NCBI GenBank assembly: GCA_002317215.1
Contig: DCJD01000010.1
Span: forward strand, 1 to 64,000
Direction of reading: 5' to 3'
DNA from: Caryophanales bacterium UBA1709
Lineage (GTDB): Bacteria; Bacillota_I; Bacilli_A; RFN20; UBA1709
Length of the DNA: 64,000 nt
Shown here: piece after piece, positions 16,339 to 23,567 of the stretch
Numbering within the stretch: position 1 is the stretch's first letter
Layout: each line of letters begins with the position of its first letter
Program-made: the position numbers and the translations under genes
The notes under the pieces: model-generated
What the model saw: the letters and a program-made list of their open reading frames with translations, nothing else
Told to the model about the DNA's origin: nothing
The model's database searches: none

Positions 16339-16872
16339 CTACCATGTCATAGCCATATAGTCAGCACGACATAATTCAATAGCTTTTGCTAAAGGTTCTC
16401 CAGTAGCTGATTTTCCAGCCATAGCAGAAGTGTAAGTTGAATACTCTAGAAGTTTTGTTTGCGCGCTTAAACCACTAACAAGATCTCCCATAGATTCAAT
16501 TAAATCTTTACCATATCCAGAGTCTTCGCCGTTTGCGATATCTGAATATCCAACGTATTTGTTATCTGCGAAAGCAACAACAAATTTAATAGTATTATTT
16601 CTTCCGGAAATAGACATGTTGTAACAAGCGCCATTAACAGTTTTGTTAACAACTTTCTTTGTACATCCTTCAAAATTAGGAGTATCAACTACTTCAAAAT
16701 CTGAAGCTGATGCATTATATGCTGAGAATAATTCAACATATGCTTGATTTGATTTAGCTAATTCGTTGCTTGCAATTTTCTTTTCAGTTGATTTATAAAC
16801 AACTGCTAATAATAATCCGCAAGCTCCTACTACTGTACCTAAGAATAGGGGTAATTTTAAAAACTTATTCAT
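16339..16872 (-). CDS. rnfG: Rnf complex subunit G, FMN-binding
   Basis: A 177-residue protein: N-terminal membrane helix (about 7-26) and one extracytosolic FMN-binding domain with YVGYSDIANGEDSGYGKDLI. The covalent FMN site expected as SGAT appears as AGKSATGEPLAKAIELC (Ser155 aligns with the usual Thr; Thr157 is an alternative). ApbE would attach the FMN. It is 13 bp downstream of rnfD and carries SD AGGAGGAATT. Confidence 0.92.
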   Translation of the reverse strand: MNKFLKLPLFLGTVVGACGLLLAVVYKSTEKKIASNELAKSNQAYVELFSAYNASASDFEVVDTPNFEGCTKKVVNKTVNGACYNMSISGRNNTIKFVVAFADNKYVGYSDIANGEDSGYGKDLIESMGDLVSGLSAQTKLLEYSTYTSAMAGKSATGEPLAKAIELCRADYMAMTW

Positions 16873-16884
16873 ATTTAATTCCTC

Positions 16885-18645
16885 CTATTTACTTTCTAAT
16901 GCATATAATTGATATGCTTTATTTACAAGATCTTTAATGATTTGTGGCGAGTATGTAGATTTTGAAGCAGTAGTAGCTTTACCGCAAACTAGTGCATCAA
17001 CAGCAGCTTGACCATTGCCAACTACTTGTTCGCTAACAAACTTACCATAATATGAAGTATCAGTTCCAGCCATCTTTTCATCAATGAAACCAACACCTTG
17101 AACCTTATCTTGTTTATCAATAACAACTAATCCCACTACATTTAATGGAATTGGGTATCCTTCAGCTGAGATGCTTGCTTTGCTACCCATTGCTTTTTCA
17201 TAATCAATAACGTAAGCATATGCAACTACTTCATCACCATTTTTAACAAGATATTTACTATCTAATGTAGATTCATTACTGAATGTATAACCTACTTCGA
17301 CGTCATCACTATATTTGCAATATCTTTCATTTTCATTTAAAGCTACTGCTGATTGTAATTGTGCATCTTGTGCATAATTTAATCCGTCTTTATTAACGAC
17401 ACCAATGTGAGTTACTTGACCGCTTGCCATAAATCCTAAGCAGATTGCAGCAATAACAACACCTAATCCTAAACCAGCAACTTTAACTGGATAGTGTCTA
17501 TTTGTCTTGCCTTTAATTGCAGCATCAATAGCAGGGCTAATCAAGTTTGCTAAAGCAATTGAGAACATTGCACCTTCTGGATAACCGCCTTTAATTCTAA
17601 TTAAAACAGTCATAAATCCAGCAAATATTGCACAGATGCTCTTTCCTAAGCTTGAAGTTGGTCCAGTAACTGGATCAGTTAGCATAAATACCGCACCAAA
17701 GGCAACGCCGCCTAAACCGATGCTAGCGACTAAATATGCTAATACGCTATTGCCAGTTAATGTAGCAATAACAACAGCTGATAATGCAACAGTTCCTAAG
17801 TAGAATGCTGGTGTTCTCCAGTTAATAACTCCAAGAACTGATAATACAATACCTAAGCCTAAAATTAATACAGTGAATGTTTCGCCTAAAGCACCAACAT
17901 ATTCACCGAATAATATATTCTCTAAAGTGAAACCTTCAATTAATGAATTTTCAATAACAGCAGCACCTACAGGTCTTGTAGTGTAAATCCAAAGTTGCGA
18001 ATTGTTATATACACTAGTAATTGTAGAACCTGTAGCAGCATCAACACCAACAGCAGTTGCTGCTTCGCCTGCTAATTCTGCTGCAGAAACAGTTTGGATG
18101 ATTTCAGGAGTTGCTAATGCACTTCCGAAACATAATCCAACGAAAATTCTTGCCATAATTGCAGGATTAAAGATGTTTTTACCAAAACCACCAAATACAT
18201 TTTTGCAAACTAATGTTGCAAATACTGAACCAACAATAATTACATAGTAGCTAGTAAATACTGGTAGAGTTAAGGCAAAAATAATCCCGGTAATATAAGA
18301 ATAGTTATGAACTATTGTATGAATGATATCTTTACCTAAAGATATATTCTTGTGTGTTTTATGAACACATAATGTATGGATAACATCACATACAATTGAA
18401 GTAACAACAGCAACAATAACATTTAGTATTGCTTTTAATCCATAATCAACATATGGGAGTTGTTCTTCAATATCTAATTCTAAATTTTCTAATTCAATAT
18501 ATTCATTAATCTTATCGGATAAATTAAAGTAATAAATAATTCCACTTACCCATACAACAACAAGTGCTGCAAGTAAGATTAACATTATTTTTAATGTTGA
18601 ATTTTTGCTTCTTTGATAAGGAGCAGGATTTGTTCTAAATGCCAT
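16885..18645 (-). CDS. rnfD: Rnf complex subunit D fused to an RnfG-like FMN-binding domain
   Basis: 586 residues against about 320 for RnfD alone. Residues 1-400 are RnfD/NqrB: polytopic, with GGFGKNIFNPAI and TDPVTGPTSSLGK, and a candidate covalent-FMN motif AATGSTIT (Thr208). Residues about 420-586 form a second, extracytosolic FMN-binding domain similar to RnfG, ending ASKSTYSPQIIKDLV, where SKST occupies the SGAT position (Thr564). A separate rnfG follows, so the complex may carry three covalent FMNs. The order C-D-G-E-A-B is canonical. Confidence 0.93.
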   Translation of the reverse strand: MAFRTNPAPYQRSKNSTLKIMLILLAALVVVWVSGIIYYFNLSDKINEYIELENLELDIEEQLPYVDYGLKAILNVIVAVVTSIVCDVIHTLCVHKTHKNISLGKDIIHTIVHNYSYITGIIFALTLPVFTSYYVIIVGSVFATLVCKNVFGGFGKNIFNPAIMARIFVGLCFGSALATPEIIQTVSAAELAGEAATAVGVDAATGSTITSVYNNSQLWIYTTRPVGAAVIENSLIEGFTLENILFGEYVGALGETFTVLILGLGIVLSVLGVINWRTPAFYLGTVALSAVVIATLTGNSVLAYLVASIGLGGVAFGAVFMLTDPVTGPTSSLGKSICAIFAGFMTVLIRIKGGYPEGAMFSIALANLISPAIDAAIKGKTNRHYPVKVAGLGLGVVIAAICLGFMASGQVTHIGVVNKDGLNYAQDAQLQSAVALNENERYCKYSDDVEVGYTFSNESTLDSKYLVKNGDEVVAYAYVIDYEKAMGSKASISAEGYPIPLNVVGLVVIDKQDKVQGVGFIDEKMAGTDTSYYGKFVSEQVVGNGQAAVDALVCGKATTASKSTYSPQIIKDLVNKAYQLYALESK

Positions 18646-18659
18646 AAATTCTTTCCTCC

Positions 18660-19967
18660 TTATTTCTTAGGCATGCTAAGTTTAACAATAGCCTTGCCTT
18701 TTTTAATTGTCTCAGTAACATCAATTTTACTTGGACAAATATAACTACACATTCCACATTCAATACAACTTAAGATGTCGTATTTTTTCATACCTTCTAC
18801 ATCTCTTTTTTCAGCTGCTTCTTTTAAAGCAACTGGTTGTAAATATGCTGGACAATGTGCAGTACATTTACCACATCTTAAACATGCATCTGCTGTAGCT
18901 TGGCAATATTTTAAGACTGTGATTGATCCCATTTGCATTAACATTGGGAATGTATCAAATGATACTGCCTTTGAACACATTGGTCCACCAGGAATAAAGT
19001 TAATATCACCTTCTACTACTCCACCACAAACTTTAATTAATTCGTTTGATAGAGTACCAACAGGGATTAAAACGTTATGTGGGTTAACTATACCATTACC
19101 ACTAACTGTAACTAATCTAGTTGCAACAGTCTTACCAGTTGATAAAGTTCTACCAAGTTCAATAACAGTAGTTGCATTATTAACAGCAACTTTAACTTCA
19201 CTTGGTAATGTTTTATATTCCTTATGGAATATATTTCTAATTAAGACTCTTTCCCAACCCATTGGGTAAGCATCTTTTGTCTCAACTAATCTAATATTAG
19301 GATGATCGGCTAATTTTGCTAATACAGCTTCTTTAACTTCATCTTTGTGAACCTTGATAGCAATGATAGCTTCTTTAGCACCGCTTGCTTTCATTAAGTA
19401 TTCACAACCTAATAATAATTCGTCAACTCTTTGTTGCATTACGATAAAGTCAGTAGTTAAGTATGGTTCACACTCAATACCGTTAACAAGTAATGTTTCA
19501 ATTTCACTAGATCCATTATATTTAATGTAAGTTGGGAATCCAGCTCCGCCCATACCTACTAGACCAGCCTCTTTAATAGCATCTCTGATTTTTTCAGCAC
19601 TATCTTTTAAAGTTACTGTCTTTAATGGTTTTTCCTCATCGTATTTACCATCATTTTCGATAACTACATGAGGGATTGCACGTCCAACTTGTGGAGAGAA
19701 AACATTTTCATTAGCAACAACTTTTCCACTTACTGAAGAGTAAATTGGAACATAGAAATCGCTTCTTAAACCAATTTTAGTTCCAACCTTGACCTTGTCC
19801 CCTTCTTTTACATCAAATGTAATAGGTTTACCATTTGGGGCCATTGTTGGAAAATAAACTTTTTTAGGAGCATTATTTCCACTTACTAATGAGATTATTT
19901 CTTCGTGCTTGGTTAATTCTTTGTGGCCATCAATATGTTTTTGGCCTTTTGAACTAAATAAACTCAT
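18660..19967 (-). CDS. rnfC: Rnf complex subunit C, NADH/FMN and two 4Fe-4S clusters
   Basis: I choose the ATG at 19967 (MSLFSSKGQ): AGGTG lies 7 nt upstream, whereas the ATG at 19973 sits 1-2 nt from it. The 435-residue product has the glycine-rich VGMGGAGFPTYIKY motif for FMN/NADH and two 4Fe-4S sets, CLRCGKCTAHCP (about 362) and CIECGMCSYICP (about 401). RnfC is the peripheral subunit that exchanges electrons with NAD. It is the first gene of the rnf operon; the promoter sits in a 19-bp palindrome, and a 16-bp inverted repeat covers its start codon. Confidence 0.95.
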   Translation of the reverse strand: MSLFSSKGQKHIDGHKELTKHEEIISLVSGNNAPKKVYFPTMAPNGKPITFDVKEGDKVKVGTKIGLRSDFYVPIYSSVSGKVVANENVFSPQVGRAIPHVVIENDGKYDEEKPLKTVTLKDSAEKIRDAIKEAGLVGMGGAGFPTYIKYNGSSEIETLLVNGIECEPYLTTDFIVMQQRVDELLLGCEYLMKASGAKEAIIAIKVHKDEVKEAVLAKLADHPNIRLVETKDAYPMGWERVLIRNIFHKEYKTLPSEVKVAVNNATTVIELGRTLSTGKTVATRLVTVSGNGIVNPHNVLIPVGTLSNELIKVCGGVVEGDINFIPGGPMCSKAVSFDTFPMLMQMGSITVLKYCQATADACLRCGKCTAHCPAYLQPVALKEAAEKRDVEGMKKYDILSCIECGMCSYICPSKIDVTETIKKGKAIVKLSMPKK

Positions 19968-19977
19968 TTTCATTCAC
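19962..19977 (-). repeat. Inverted repeat copy A, over the rnfC start
   Basis: On the minus strand GTGAATGAAAATGAGT, spanning the rnfC start codon. An identical 16-mer occurs in opposite orientation at 20075-20090. Confidence 0.8.
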
Positions 19978-19980
19978 CTC

Positions 19981-19999
19981 TTGTGATATTATATCACAA
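19981..19999 (-). promoter_or_regulatory. 19-bp palindrome overlapping the rnfC -10 box
   Basis: TTGTGATATTATATCACAA is a perfect inverted repeat about a central T. On the minus strand it contains the extended -10 TGATATAAT, about 14 nt from the start codon's ribosome site. TTGTGA...TCACAA half-sites match those of the redox repressor Rex, but the gap is 7 bp instead of 6, so the binding protein is uncertain. A bound repressor here would block RNA polymerase. Confidence 0.65.
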
Positions 20000-20074
20000 C
20001 ACTTTTTCTCTTATCTACTAAAATTAAACATTTATAATTTTATAAATAAAAATTATAGGAGATAAGAAAGAAAA

Positions 20075-20090
20075 GTGAATGAAAATGAGT
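20075..20090 (+). repeat. Inverted repeat copy B
   Basis: GTGAATGAAAATGAGT on the plus strand, identical to copy A over the rnfC start. The 97 bp between the copies hold the rnfC promoter. The plus-strand ATG here opens only a 14-codon frame that runs into the next gene's terminator. Confidence 0.8.
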
Positions 20091-20093
20091 ATT

Positions 20094-20144
20094 AAAAAAA
20101 GACTATTTTTAAACAATCTTTAATGTTCTTAAATAGTCTTTTTT
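20094..20144 (-). terminator. Terminator of the AlkD-like gene
   Basis: AAAAAAAGACTATTT pairs with AAATAGTCTTTTTT; the 5' arm on the minus strand lies within the last codons of the gene and the T-run follows the stop. Confidence 0.65.
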
Positions 20145-20786
20145 ACCTTGTTCTATTCTATTTGATTCTATAGCTTTTTGAATTGATTTATTCTGAATCC
20201 ATTTATCTAATTTTTTTGATTCTATTAGTCTAATTGTTTGATCATATTGCTTAATTAAGGCTAAAGAATAATACCATGCGATTGCAATATTGATGTAATA
20301 TTCATTTGATTTAATTGTACTTAAAATATCTAAAAATTTTGGATCAAAATCTTCATCTAAAAATAGATTCATAAGACATATAATTCCAAACCTAACCGTA
20401 TATGTTTTATCTGATTTTAACCACTCTAAAATATACTCTAAAATATCATCTTTATGCTTCTAAAAAACTAGTGGCATAATAGTATCACTTGTGGCCCAAT
20501 TATCAATATATGGAAGAAAGGAAATAATGCGTGATTTTGCTTCTTCATAATTCTTAATTCTTTGAATTAAGAATCCATGTATTAGATTTTCTTCATAATA
20601 TTCATGAGGTAATTCATCGAAAAAATCATCTATTTTATCCTTAGAAAATTCCTTAACTATTTCTCTTAATTTTGGTACTCTTACACCAATGATATTTTCT
20701 AATTTATAAGTAGGTGTTAACTTACTAATAAATAACTTATATTTAGCATCAGAATACTCATATAATTTGTCTAAAATTTCTTTCAT
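20109..20786 (-). pseudogene. AlkD-like DNA glycosylase interrupted by an in-frame amber codon
   Basis: The two open segments, 20460-20786 and 20109-20372, are in the same frame and together give about 225 codons, the family length. The first holds LENIIGVRVPKLREIVKEF and DNWATSDTIMPLVF; then TAG (20460-20462), and the sequence continues in frame with KHKDDILEYILEWLKSDKTY and AIAWYYSLALIKQYDQTI, both typical of the HEAT-repeat alkylpurine glycosylase family. Frame is kept, so this is a point nonsense change, not an indel. TAG is an ordinary stop elsewhere in the window, so recoding is unlikely. It may be a recent pseudogene or a base-call error. Confidence 0.82.
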
Positions 20787-20812
20787 ATTTTTTCAATCTA
20801 AATTATATACAT

Positions 20813-20854
20813 AAAAGCCCCAATATTGAAATATTAATTCAACACTTGGGGCTA
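20813..20854. terminator. Terminator of the five-tRNA operon
   Basis: AAGCCCCAA and TTGGGGCTT form the outer stem, with TTGAA/TTCAA continuing inward. On the minus strand it follows tRNA-Leu by about 10 nt and ends in TTTT. Confidence 0.8.
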
Positions 20855-20864
20855 ATTTATGTTG

Positions 20865-20953
20865 TGGTGCCCGGAACGGGAATTGAACCCGTAAGGAAGT
20901 CGCCTTCCGCAGGATTTTAAGTCCTGTGCGTCTACCTATTCCGCCACCCGGGC
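20865..20953 (-). tRNA. tRNA-Leu(TAA)
   Basis: Acceptor GCCCGGG pairs with the 3' end, a long variable arm is present, anticodon TAA sits in loop CTTAAAA-type context, and CCA is encoded. Confidence 0.95.
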
Positions 20954-20961
20954 ATTAGTAA

Positions 20962-21037
20962 TGGTGACCCGCTGGAGATTCGAACTCCAGACCCCTTGAT
21001 TAAAAGTCAAGTGCTCTACCGACTGAGCTAGCGGATC
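20962..21037 (-). tRNA. tRNA-Lys(TTT)
   Basis: Cloverleaf with acceptor GATCCGC/GCGGGTC, anticodon loop CTTTTAA reading TTT, T-arm GTTCGAATC, and encoded CCA. Confidence 0.95.
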
Positions 21038-21041
21038 ATAT

Positions 21042-21117
21042 TGGCTGGGGTAGCTGGATTCGGACCAGCGGAATGCCAGAGTCAAAGTCTAGTGCCTTAC
21101 CACTTGGCTATACCCCA
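21042..21117 (-). tRNA. tRNA-Gln(TTG)
   Basis: Acceptor TGGGGTA/TACCCCA with G discriminator and encoded CCA; anticodon loop CTTTGAC gives TTG. Confidence 0.95.
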
Positions 21118-21123
21118 AGAAAA

Positions 21124-21208
21124 TGGTGGAGGAGGACAGATTTGAACTGCCGAACCCGGTGGGAAATGATTTACAGTCATCTGCGTTTGGCCTCTTCGCT
21201 ACTCCTCC
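21124..21208 (-). tRNA. tRNA-Tyr(GTA)
   Basis: Class II cloverleaf with acceptor GGAGGAG/CTCCTCC, anticodon GTA, a long variable arm, and encoded CCA. Confidence 0.95.
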
Positions 21209-21225
21209 ACGAAGCATTAATTTAA

Positions 21226-21301
21226 TGGTGGATGCTGAGGGGCTCGAACCCACGACATCCACCTTGTAAGGGTGGCGCTCTCCCAGCTGAGCTAAGCATC
21301 C
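21226..21301 (-). tRNA. tRNA-Val(TAC)
   Basis: Acceptor GGATGCT/AGCATCC, anticodon stem CCACC/GGTGG with loop CTTACAA, encoded CCA. It is the first gene of the minus-strand tRNA operon Val-Tyr-Gln-Lys-Leu. Confidence 0.95.
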
Positions 21302-21321
21302 ATTAATATTAATGCTTTTTA

Positions 21322-21350
21322 ATTTTAATTGATAAATTATTATTAGTCAA
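21322..21350 (-). promoter_or_regulatory. Promoter of the Val-Tyr-Gln-Lys-Leu tRNA operon
   Basis: On the minus strand TTGACT (21345-21350), a 17-nt spacer and TAAAAT (21322-21327), about 20 nt before tRNA-Val. Confidence 0.75.
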
Positions 21351-21573
21351 TAAATAAATCAAAAAGGACACTAAACAATCAATTTATTTGTTTTGGCATT
21401 TAAGCTAATCTTAAATCACTTAGATATGATATACCTTTTTGAATTATATGTTAATAGAAAAAGCAAAATATAATCAAATCTTATATATTTTCAATACACT
21501 GATAGTGGTTGTCGTAGCAAAGGCTAATTTTTACATATATATAAATAAATTTATAAGAAAATTCATAAAATAG

Positions 21574-21607
21574 TTGATTTTTATCATTTTCTCACATAAT
21601 GTATATA
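21574..21607 (+). promoter_or_regulatory. Probable promoter of the ribosomal protein cluster
   Basis: TTGATT (21574-21579) with CATAAT (21595-21600, 15-nt spacing), or TTATCA (21580-21585) with TATATA (21602-21607, 16-nt spacing). Both are imperfect; the transcript would begin just before the structured leader. Confidence 0.4.
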
Positions 21608-21745
21608 CGTGTGTGCGAAGAAGCCAGAGGTTGCTAGGTGCGTACTTCTCTAAACGCAAAGAGAAGTTGTCATGAGCGCATTACTAGGTAATTTTGGTGG
21701 AGCACGTCTATGCAATGAATTTAGACATAAAGGAGGAAATTATTC
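21608..21745 (+). promoter_or_regulatory. Structured 5' leader of rpsJ
   Basis: This is a G-rich island in AT-rich DNA. ACTTCTCT (21644-21651) and AGAGAAGT (21660-21667) form an 8-bp stem around loop AAACGCAA, extended below by TGCG/CGCA (21639-21642 with 21677-21680). GTCTA...TAGAC (around 21706-21725) forms a second hairpin just before AAAGGAGG. ACGTG near 21607 can pair with CACGT near 21703 as a closing stem. The layout suggests autogenous regulation by a ribosomal protein; the ligand is unknown. Confidence 0.55.
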
Positions 21746-22057
21746 ATGGCAGAAAAGCAAAGAATTAGGATTAAACTTAAAGCTTTCGATCATAAGATAC
21801 TAGATGATAGTGCTCAAAAGATTGTTGAAGCAGCAAAGAAATCCGGGGCTAAAGTTGTAGGCCCAGTACCACTTCCAACCGAGAAGCAAGTATATACACT
21901 ATTAAGAGCTGTTCATAAATACAAGGACGCTCGTGAGCAATTTGAAATTAGAACTCACAAAAGATTAATCGATATCGTAGACTTACAACCAACTACAGTT
22001 AATCAATTAACTAATTTGGTTTTACCAAGTGGTGTTGATATCGAAATCAAATTATAA
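21746..22057 (+). CDS. rpsJ: 30S ribosomal protein S10
   Basis: 103 residues with typical [22 protein letters not shown] start and the RTHKRLIDI loop that contacts 16S rRNA and NusB in antitermination. It is the first gene of the 29-gene ribosomal cluster; AAAGGAGG lies 9 nt upstream. It follows a structured leader. Confidence 0.98.
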   Translation: MAEKQRIRIKLKAFDHKILDDSAQKIVEAAKKSGAKVVGPVPLPTEKQVYTLLRAVHKYKDAREQFEIRTHKRLIDIVDLQPTTVNQLTNLVLPSGVDIEIKL

Positions 22058-22073
22058 TCGGGGGTAGAGAAAT

Positions 22074-22910
22074 ATGAAATCTATTCTTGGAAGAAAAGTA
22101 GGTATGACTCAAGTATTTACTACTAGTGGTGAAGTAGTACCAGTTACAGTCATTGAAGTCTTACCAAATGTAGTCTTACAAAAGAAGACAATCGAATCTG
22201 ATGGATACAATGCACTTCAAGTCGGTTATGAAGATAAAAGAGTATCATTAGCAACTAAACCAGAAAATGGTATTGTTGAAAAAGCAAAAACTGCACCAAA
22301 GAAATTCGTTAGAGAATTAAAAGGCGATGAATTAGAAAAATACAACGTTGGTGATGAAATCAAAGTTGATATTTTCCAAAGCGGCGAAGCTGTAGACGTT
22401 ACTGGTAAAACAAAAGGTAAAGGATTCAGCGGTGTCATTAAGAGATATGGATTCCAAAGAGGTCCTATGGGACATGGTTCTGGATATCATAGAGGAGTAG
22501 GTTCACTTGCTACTAGTGGTAGATGGAATAACAGAATCCACCCAGGAAAGAAAATGCCTGGTCATCATGGATTTACTACAAAGACAGTTTTAAATCTAGT
22601 TGTTGTAAGTGTTGATGTTGAAAACAACGTTATGTTAGTTAAAGGACCAGTTCCAGGAGCTAATAGATCACTTGTAGTAATTAGAACTGCTGTTAAAGCT
22701 CAAAAGAAAGCTGCTCAACCATTTGAGTTAGTTAAATATGAAGCTCCAGTAGTTGAAACTGTAGTTGAAGAAGTTCCAACTGAAGAAGAAGTAACAGTTG
22801 AAGTTACTAATACTCAAGAATTAACTGCTGAAGAAACAATTCAAGAAGCAGTAGAAGCTAATAAAGAAGCAGAAGCAAACACTCCTGCTAACGAAGAAGC
22901 TGCTGAATAG
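22074..22910 (+). CDS. rplC: 50S ribosomal protein L3 with acidic C-terminal tail
   Basis: The first 210 or so residues are canonical L3 (SILGRKVGMTQVFT..., GHGSGYHRGVGSLAT, HPGKKMPGHHG) that nucleates 23S rRNA folding. Residues about 220-278 form an extra acidic, Glu/Val/Thr-rich low-complexity tail (e.g. VVETVVEEVPTEEE) not found in most L3 proteins (about 205-215 residues). The tail is probably disordered and surface exposed. Confidence 0.97.
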   Translation: MKSILGRKVGMTQVFTTSGEVVPVTVIEVLPNVVLQKKTIESDGYNALQVGYEDKRVSLATKPENGIVEKAKTAPKKFVRELKGDELEKYNVGDEIKVDIFQSGEAVDVTGKTKGKGFSGVIKRYGFQRGPMGHGSGYHRGVGSLATSGRWNNRIHPGKKMPGHHGFTTKTVLNLVVVSVDVENNVMLVKGPVPGANRSLVVIRTAVKAQKKAAQPFELVKYEAPVVETVVEEVPTEEEVTVEVTNTQELTAEETIQEAVEANKEAEANTPANEEAAE

Positions 22911-22931
22911 AACGAAAGGAGAGTTTATATT

Positions 22932-23564
22932 ATGCCAAAAGTTACAGTTTATAACCAACAAGGCGAAAATGTTGGGTCATTGACATTAAAGGCTGAAATC
23001 TTCGGTATCGAACCAAACACACAAGTTGTTTATGATGCTGTTAGAGTTTCTCAAAATAACGCCCGTCAAGATACTTCAAAAACTAAGAAACGTTCTGAAG
23101 TCAGTGGTGGAGGCAAAAAGCCTTATCGTCAAAAAGGAACCGGTAATGCAAGACAAGGTTCTACAAGATCTCCACAATGGAGACATGGTGGTATCGTATT
23201 TGGTCCTACAGGTGATCAAAACCATACAGTAAAACAAAATAAGAAAGAAAGAGAATTAGCTCTTAAATCAGTCTTATCTGCTAAAGTCAGCGATAAGAAA
23301 TTCCATGTAGTTGATGAATTCAAGTTTGAAAAAGCATCAACTAAAGAAATGGTTAAAGTATTAGAAGTATTAAAAGCTAATAACAAACCATTAATCGTTA
23401 GAAGCGAAAAATCAATGAATGAACAAGCATTCTTAAGTGCATGTAATGTTGATGGCTTATATGGTGTTATATATTTTGATGAAGTTAATGTATATGACAT
23501 ATTAAATGCTAATGATGTTATCTTCACTAAAGATGCTATCAAAGAATTAGAGGAGGGATTTTAG
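22932..23564 (+). CDS. rplD: 50S ribosomal protein L4
   Basis: 210 residues: the extended loop carrying GGGKKPYRQKGTGNARQGS, which lines the peptide exit tunnel, and WRHGGIVFGP. In several bacteria L4 represses its own cluster through the S10 leader; that function is not established here but the leader makes it possible. AAAGGAGA precedes the ATG. Confidence 0.98.
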   Translation: MPKVTVYNQQGENVGSLTLKAEIFGIEPNTQVVYDAVRVSQNNARQDTSKTKKRSEVSGGGKKPYRQKGTGNARQGSTRSPQWRHGGIVFGPTGDQNHTVKQNKKERELALKSVLSAKVSDKKFHVVDEFKFEKASTKEMVKVLEVLKANNKPLIVRSEKSMNEQAFLSACNVDGLYGVIYFDEVNVYDILNANDVIFTKDAIKELEEGF

Positions 23565-23567
23565 TAT

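Larger units (their letters stand above)
21302..21745. other. 444-bp intergenic region between the tRNA operon and the ribosomal cluster
   Basis: No protein gene is visible. It holds the minus-strand tRNA promoter (21322-21350), an AT-rich stretch without clear signals (about 21360-21570), a weak small stem TAGC-aaag-GCTA near 21515, and the structured leader of rpsJ from about 21601. Confidence 0.7.

Noticed and set aside
20041..20108. A plus-strand gene starting at the ATG in inverted repeat copy B
   Set aside because: The frame ends after 14 codons inside the AlkD-like gene's terminator.
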